Positions 29,001 through 33,251 of a stretch of DNA of 33,251 nt are shown one piece after another; position 1 is the first letter of the stretch, and every line of letters begins with the position of its first letter. Under the pieces are notes generated by a model. The model saw only the letters and a program-made list of their open reading frames with translations. It had not been told where the DNA came from and ran no database searches. The position numbers were made by a program, and so were the translations under genes. Source of the DNA: a virus; the IMG/VR virus record IMGVR_UViG_3300034159_000061, positions 1 to 33,251 of that record; one strand, given 5' to 3'.

Positions 29001-29981
29001 CTATGGGTCGGGGCCGACGTGCGTATCCTTATCCGTTCGTCCCGTCTGTCGCGGCGTGAGGCCGAAACGTTTTCGATAGCAGGTCGAAAAGTAGGACTGG
29101 CTGGTGAAGCCGCATTCGTAGGCGATCTGGCCGAGATTGACGTGGTTCGTCGCCCCTTGTCGCGAGATCAGTTGGTGAGCGCGCTGCAGCCTCAGTTCGA
29201 GCAGGCGTTGGCCGAACGAGGTGCCGTGAAAGTGGAAGATCTTGTGCAGGTAGCGCAGCGAGATCTTGTGCTCGCGCGCGGCCTGATCGGGCGAGAGGTC
29301 GCGATCCTGCAGATTGCGCTGCAAATAGCTTTCGAGCCGGTTGTAGAGCGAGGACGCGAGCGTCTGCCGGATGAACGAGCGATCTTGCGGTGACTCCCGC
29401 AAGTCCAGCATCAGACAGATCAGGTCGATCACCGACTGCTGCAGCCTGTCGGCGTGGTCGCCCGGCGGCAGATTGAGGAGTTGCATGCCGAGCGTCGCCA
29501 CAACCGGGACGAGTTGAGCGTTCGCAATATTCATCGACGCGCACAGGCCGTCGATGCCTTTGACACGATCGACCAGCAGGCTGCGGTCGATCTTGATGGT
29601 GATGTTTTCCGAACCGTCCGGCACGTCGACGACGTAATTTTCAGCAGAGTTGAGGAGAAACACGGCTCCCGGCATTGCCATGCCTGTACGACCACGTTGC
29701 TCGAACTCCAGTCCCTTCCGGGTCGGAAACAGAAAGACGAAGTCTTCCGATCCGTCGATCTTCGCCGATTCCTTGCGTCGGATCACACGCTGTGCATCGG
29801 CCTTGAAGTTCGACAGTCCCATGGATTTGAATTGAACATCGGTCAGCTCGCCGACTACGCGATCGTCGTGGCGAGCCTGAATATCGAGGCGATAATACAC
29901 TTCCGCCATGGCTTGACGCCATGCGGCGATGCTCTCCGATCCGGACAATGCGCCGGTCGAATAGTAATTCTTCCGAGTCAT
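29001..29981 (-). CDS. AraC-family transcriptional regulator
   Basis: A 326-residue protein; I prefer the ATG at 29981 (MTRKNYYSTGALSGSE) over the frame start at 30032. The N-terminal part (to about 200) is the AraC-binding-like domain of NitR/FeaR-type regulators, with EDFVFLFPTRKGLEFEQRGR. The C-terminal part has the two helix-turn-helices of AraC: QAAREHKISLRYLHKIFH and GQIAYECGFTSQSYFSTCYR, then KRFGLTPRQ. It is divergent from the transporter operon and probably activates it in response to an organic ligand. Host gene. Confidence 0.88.
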   Translation of the reverse strand: MTRKNYYSTGALSGSESIAAWRQAMAEVYYRLDIQARHDDRVVGELTDVQFKSMGLSNFKADAQRVIRRKESAKIDGSEDFVFLFPTRKGLEFEQRGRTGMAMPGAVFLLNSAENYVVDVPDGSENITIKIDRSLLVDRVKGIDGLCASMNIANAQLVPVVATLGMQLLNLPPGDHADRLQQSVIDLICLMLDLRESPQDRSFIRQTLASSLYNRLESYLQRNLQDRDLSPDQAAREHKISLRYLHKIFHFHGTSFGQRLLELRLQRAHQLISRQGATNHVNLGQIAYECGFTSQSYFSTCYRKRFGLTPRQTGRTDKDTHVGPDP

Positions 29982-30078
29982 CGCGACGACCTCGACTGAG
30001 CAGATCTCCCGAAACAATTTCAACAAACGCAAGAAGTGTGCCGTGCCGTCAGCGATCGCGAGGAGCTGTGTCGGTTAG

Positions 30079-30115
30079 CAGTGCACTAGGATTGTAGAGA
30101 CAGTGCTTCCCAGTG
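30079..30115. promoter_or_regulatory. CAGTG direct repeats, possible AraC-type site
   Basis: CAGTGC at 30079 and 30101 (22 bases apart) and CAGTG at 30111 (10 further) lie on one helix face, in the divergent gap upstream of the transporter operon. AraC-type proteins bind direct repeats spaced by about two turns. Confidence 0.45.
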
Positions 30116-30201
30116 AAAGACCAAATTTTGATCAGTTACCTAGGATGGCGCGCGTTTCGAAACAGCAGCGTCCAGGGGGATGCTCATCAGGGAGAGGTCT
30201 C

Positions 30202-31497
30202 ATGGTCAGCAAGGTCTCACGTCGAAAACTGCTTCGCCTTGCGTCAGCCGGCACGGCAGCCGCTGCATTTCCGGCTCCTTTCGTGTCCGGCATCACGCGT
30301 GCAGCGTCGGCTGATCCGATCCTGATCGGGGTGCCGACCGCCCAGACGGCACAGGCCGGCGTCGCCGACCATCAGGACTATCTCAACGGAACGACGCTTG
30401 CGCTGGAGGAAATCAACGCGGCCGGCGGTGTGCTCGGCCGCCAGGTCAAACCGGTCGTGGTCGATATCGACCCGCTGTCGCCGGAAAGCGGACAGGTTGC
30501 AATCAACAAGCTGATCGACGCCAAGGTGCACGCGATGTCCTGCGCCTTCGTGTTTACGCCGATCCCGGTGGCGGACGTGTCGGCGCGCTACAAGGCGCCG
30601 TTCCTGTGGGGACTGACGCAGCGCAACATGACCGACCTGGTCGCAAAAGAGCCCGACAAATACGCGCACGTCTTCCAGACCGATCCGTCCGAAGTGCACT
30701 ACGGGCACACGTTTCCGGTGTTCCTGAAGGCGATGAAGGATCAGGGCGTCTGGAAGCCGCTGAACAACGGCGTGCATATCGTGCAGGAGCAGATCGCCTA
30801 CAACCAGACCATCTCGAAGGCGCTGCAGGCGGCGCTGCCGAAGAGCGAATTCAAGCTCGCCGGCATCACCGACATCCAATATCCGGTTCAGGATTGGGGT
30901 TCGGTCATCCAGGAGATCAAGAAGATCGGCGCAGGCGCCGTGATGATCGATCACTGGGTCGCCGCCGAATACGCGGCCTTCGTCAAGCAGTACAGCGCCG
31001 ATCCGTTGAAGGGGGCGCTGGTTTATCTGCAATACGGCCCGTCCCAGCCGGAGTTTCTCGAATTGTCCGGTCCGGCCGCCGAGGGCTTCGTCTGGAGCAC
31101 CGTGCTCGGTGTCTATGCCGACGAAAAGGGCAAGGCGTTCCGCGCCAAATACAAGAAGCGTTTCCCGGGCATCATGGGGCTTTGCTACACCGGCAACGGC
31201 TACGACACGACGTATTATCTCAAAGCGGCGTGGGAAGCGGTCGGCGATCCGTCGAATTTCAAGGGCGTCAGCGACTGGATCCGCAAGAATTCCTATCGCG
31301 GTGTCTGCGGCTTCATGAGCATGGACAACCCCTATCAGGAGTGCGCGCACTATCCCGACACGGGGGATGCGATCGGCGCCGCTGACCTCGAAAAGGGCAT
31401 GGCCCAGCTGTTCTTCCAGGTTCAGAACAACGAGCACAAGATCATCTATCCGGACGTGCTCGTCGAGAACAAGCTGCAGAAGGCGCCGTGGTGGTGA
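30202..31497 (+). CDS. Tat-exported branched-chain-type ABC substrate-binding protein
   Basis: A 431-residue protein starting at ATG 30202 (GGGAGAGG upstream); in-frame codons from 30103 would precede the signal. The signal is of Tat type: SRRKLLRLASAG, then a hydrophobic stretch and ASA. The mature part is a Peripla_BP_6 / LIV-binding fold: ILIGVPTAQTAQAGVADHQD, TLALEEINAAGGVLGRQVKP, then VHAMSCAFVFTPIPVADVSA. Order with two ATPases and a permease makes it the receptor of a high-affinity importer. The substrate is unknown; amides, aromatics or amino acids are options. Confidence 0.9.
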   Translation: MVSKVSRRKLLRLASAGTAAAAFPAPFVSGITRAASADPILIGVPTAQTAQAGVADHQDYLNGTTLALEEINAAGGVLGRQVKPVVVDIDPLSPESGQVAINKLIDAKVHAMSCAFVFTPIPVADVSARYKAPFLWGLTQRNMTDLVAKEPDKYAHVFQTDPSEVHYGHTFPVFLKAMKDQGVWKPLNNGVHIVQEQIAYNQTISKALQAALPKSEFKLAGITDIQYPVQDWGSVIQEIKKIGAGAVMIDHWVAAEYAAFVKQYSADPLKGALVYLQYGPSQPEFLELSGPAAEGFVWSTVLGVYADEKGKAFRAKYKKRFPGIMGLCYTGNGYDTTYYLKAAWEAVGDPSNFKGVSDWIRKNSYRGVCGFMSMDNPYQECAHYPDTGDAIGAADLEKGMAQLFFQVQNNEHKIIYPDVLVENKLQKAPWW

Positions 31498-31507
31498 CGC
31501 CGGGTCT

Positions 31508-32251
31508 ATGACGATGGCCGCATCCGCGATCTTCTCCTGCGATCAGATCGGGCTCGATCTCGGCGGGCGCTCGATCCTTCGCGGCATTTCGCTCGACGTG
31601 AAGCCGGGCGAAGTGATGGGGATCATCGGGCCCAACGGCGCCGGCAAGACCAGCCTGTTCGAAGTGCTGTCGGGGCGGATCTCTCCCAAGAGTGGCAAGG
31701 TCAACTATGACGGCCGTGACATCACCGCGCTCCCGCTGCATCGGCGGGCGCGTCTCGGCATCGGCCGCACCTATCAGACGCCGATCGTGCCGGAAGACAT
31801 GACCGTCGCGCAGGTTCTCAAAGCTGCACGGCAGGCCTATCGGCCGTATCTGACGCCGGACGATTCCGAGTGGGGAGCGGGTCTGGTCGGCTTTCGCGTC
31901 CCGGGCGCGATGATGGCGGACCGGCTCGACACGCTGAACCGCCGCAAGCTCTTGATCGCCTGCCTCTTGATGCGGCGCCCTTCGGTGCTGCTGATGGACG
32001 AGCCGGCCGCCGGTCTGATCAACTCCGAGATCGACGAGCTCGACGACATCATGCGGGTGCTGGCCAAGGAGCTGAATATCGCGATCGTTCTGATCGAGCA
32101 TCGGATGGAGCTGTTGGATACGATCGCCGATCGCGTGCTGGTGATGGATGCCGGCGAGACGATCGCCGAAGGGTCGCTGTCCGAGATCCTTCTCAATCCG
32201 CGCGTCAAGGCTGCGTATTTCGAATCCGACGCCGGCGGGGGGCTGCATTGA
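31508..32251 (+). CDS. LivG-type ABC ATPase with degenerate signature
   Basis: A 247-residue ATPase of the LivG class. Walker A GPNGAGKT (41-48), Q-loop at YQTPIVPEDM (89-98), Walker B LLMDEPAAGL (161-170) and the switch His in IEHRM are intact. The signature (LSxGQ in the family) reads TLNRRKL (142-148), without its Gly. Its usual position is before the second ATPase, and both are needed for the dimer. Lies 10 bases after the receptor gene. The change suggests an asymmetric ATP site. Confidence 0.85.
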   Translation: MTMAASAIFSCDQIGLDLGGRSILRGISLDVKPGEVMGIIGPNGAGKTSLFEVLSGRISPKSGKVNYDGRDITALPLHRRARLGIGRTYQTPIVPEDMTVAQVLKAARQAYRPYLTPDDSEWGAGLVGFRVPGAMMADRLDTLNRRKLLIACLLMRRPSVLLMDEPAAGLINSEIDELDDIMRVLAKELNIAIVLIEHRMELLDTIADRVLVMDAGETIAEGSLSEILLNPRVKAAYFESDAGGGLH

Positions 32252-32994
32252 TGAGCATGCCCGAGCCTGGTGCAGCGCGTCCCGCGGTTCTCGACGTCAA
32301 AGGGTTGTCCGCCGGCTGGGGGCCGATGCGCGTGATCCACGACCTCGATCTCACCGTCTTCGCCGGCGAGCGGATCGGACTTGTCGGGCTCAACGGACAC
32401 GGCAAGTCTACCCTGTTTCAGGCAATCGCGGGACTGACAGGCTGGCAGCGCGGCTCGATCAAGCTCAACGGCTACGAGGTCGGCCGCACCCGCAGCCAGG
32501 GGCCGGGTCGCTACACCCATCTGATCGTGCGTCGCGGCCTCGCGCTGATCCCGCAGGGCGACGAGATCTTTCACGGGCTGACGGTCGAGGAGCATCTCGA
32601 CAGCGGCGCCTTCACCAAGCGCGCCTGGGCCGAGCGCGGCATCCGCAAAAAGAGAATTCTGCAGATCTTTCCGCCACTGGAGAAGCTGATGAAGACGCCC
32701 GTGGGGCGTCTCTCCGGCGGCGAGCGGCGGATGGTGTCGATCGGCCGCGGCCTGATGTCCGACGCCGAATTGTTCCTGGTCGACGAACCGTCGCTCGGTC
32801 TCGCGCCGAAGATCGGACGATCCGTCGTCGCCGCGCTGATGGCGGTCGAGCTCGGCGGCTCGGCGATGGTGATCGCCGAACAGAACGTCGCGTTGCTCGA
32901 AGGCAGCGTCGATCGAATCATCGGCATGCATGCCGGCAAACTGAAGGGCGAGGCGTCCGCGTCGAAGTCCATGTCGACGGAGCGCGCCGGATGA
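32251..32994 (+). CDS. LivF-type ABC ATPase
   Basis: A 247-residue ATPase starting at the ATG that shares one base with the previous stop (TGATG). Walker A GLNGHGKST (46-54), signature LSGGE (154-158), Walker B LFLVDEPSLGLAP (174-186) and an IAEQN switch region are all typical of LivF. The His in the Walker A loop (NGHGKS) is a mild variant. It pairs with the preceding ATPase to drive the importer at the inner membrane. Confidence 0.9.
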   Translation: MSMPEPGAARPAVLDVKGLSAGWGPMRVIHDLDLTVFAGERIGLVGLNGHGKSTLFQAIAGLTGWQRGSIKLNGYEVGRTRSQGPGRYTHLIVRRGLALIPQGDEIFHGLTVEEHLDSGAFTKRAWAERGIRKKRILQIFPPLEKLMKTPVGRLSGGERRMVSIGRGLMSDAELFLVDEPSLGLAPKIGRSVVAALMAVELGGSAMVIAEQNVALLEGSVDRIIGMHAGKLKGEASASKSMSTERAG

Positions 32995-33251
32995 ATTGGG
33001 GTTTTATCGTCACCAATGCGATCACGCTCGCCTGTATCTACGGCACGCTCGCGATCGGCATTTCCGTCACCTGGTCGAGCCTCGGCCTCGTCAACATGGC
33101 CTATGGCTTCATCTTCGCACTGTCCGGCTACGGCGCGTGGATGGCGAGCGTCTATATCAGCCCGTTTCCGGCCGTGGTGCTGATCGCAGGCATCCTGACC
33201 GGCGCGATCGGCGGGTTGATCGTCTGCCTGCTCGCGTTCATTCCGATCCAC
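32991..33251 (+). CDS. LivH-type ABC permease (3' end beyond window)
   Basis: The first 87 codons of a permease, ATGA-coupled to the LivF-like gene and open to the window end. Three membrane segments are visible: near 5-30 (NAITLACIYGTLAIGISVTW), 33-53 (GLVNMAYGFIFALSGYGAW) and 58-85. The second has the 'VNMAYG' block that corresponds to VNFAHG in LivH. It forms the membrane channel with a LivM partner presumably downstream. Confidence 0.87.
   Translation, partial: MNWGFIVTNAITLACIYGTLAIGISVTWSSLGLVNMAYGFIFALSGYGAWMASVYISPFPAVVLIAGILTGAIGGLIVCLLAFIPIH

Noticed and set aside
30244-31437. Minus-strand 397-residue frame
   Set aside because: Antisense to the substrate-binding protein, in the codon register that stays open in GC-rich DNA; no recognisable domain.
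1-33251. CRISPR arrays, complete tRNA or rRNA genes, insertion sequences
   Set aside because: No regularly spaced repeats, no full cloverleaf, and no transposase-like frame were seen.

Overview
The window looks like the right-hand part of an integrated phage in a GC-rich alphaproteobacterium, probably of the Rhodopseudomonas/Bradyrhizobium type. Three things support this host: the codon bias, the relatives of alphaproteobacterial regulators (a GcrA-like C-terminal domain and a CtrA-like winged helix), and a high-affinity ABC importer typical of these genomes. About 28.8 kb is prophage and the last 4.4 kb is host chromosome. The junction appears to be a 16-bp remnant of the 3' end of a tRNA-Gly gene at 28783-28798, just behind a tyrosine integrase. 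The intact tRNA should lie at the other end of the prophage, outside the window. Capsid, terminase and most tail genes are not here.

Layout. (1) 1-3470, rightward: a packed run of small accessory genes around the antirestriction protein ArdA, closed by a strong hairpin. (2) 3480-4037: no confident gene. (3) 4038-6460, leftward: a small conserved phage protein, a probable virion morphogenesis protein, a VRR-NUC nuclease and a protein with winged-helix-like segments. (4) 6461-6928: an AT-rich stretch with inverted repeats and a cluster of TCCGT half-sites. (5) 6929-11766, rightward: a winged-helix protein, a membrane-anchored MazG-like protein, many tiny coupled genes, an HNH endonuclease and a secreted lytic transglycosylase, ending in a textbook terminator. 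(6) 11847-21158, leftward: the replication/recombination operon. Read from its promoter it holds a CtrA-like winged helix protein, a Sak4-type RecA-like ATPase, a DUF669 ssDNA-binding protein, a Cys-rich PD-(D/E)XK nuclease, a GcrA-like domain, an MT-A70 adenine methyltransferase, an unknown, an SF2 helicase, a HicA-like protein, a DUF6511 protein and a primase-helicase. (7) 21159-22185: the immunity region, where a CI-like repressor sits between two outward promoters carrying the same 21-bp operator sequence in opposite orientation. (8) 22186-27384, rightward: a DUF7768 protein, a phage sliding clamp, a dCMP-deaminase-like protein, a C5-cytosine methyltransferase with a second conserved reading frame inside it, and small unknowns. 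(9) The integrase, leftward. (10) Host: an AraC-type regulator divergent from a Tat-exported substrate-binding protein, two ABC ATPases and a LivH-type permease cut by the window end.

How it works together (inference). The repressor would hold both early operons off through TCCGT-type operators and perhaps also act at the 6.5-6.8 kb cluster. Once derepressed, the left operon replicates and recombines phage DNA (Sak4 + SSB + exonuclease, helicase, primase) while the right operon supplies a clamp and nucleotide/DNA modification. The most interesting possibilities are: a phage module built from isolated domains of host cell-cycle regulators beside an adenine methyltransferase; an SSB-type acidic tail carried by the helicase rather than the SSB; a repressor whose self-cleavage dyad reads Thr/Arg instead of Ser/Lys; and a dual-coded methyltransferase gene.
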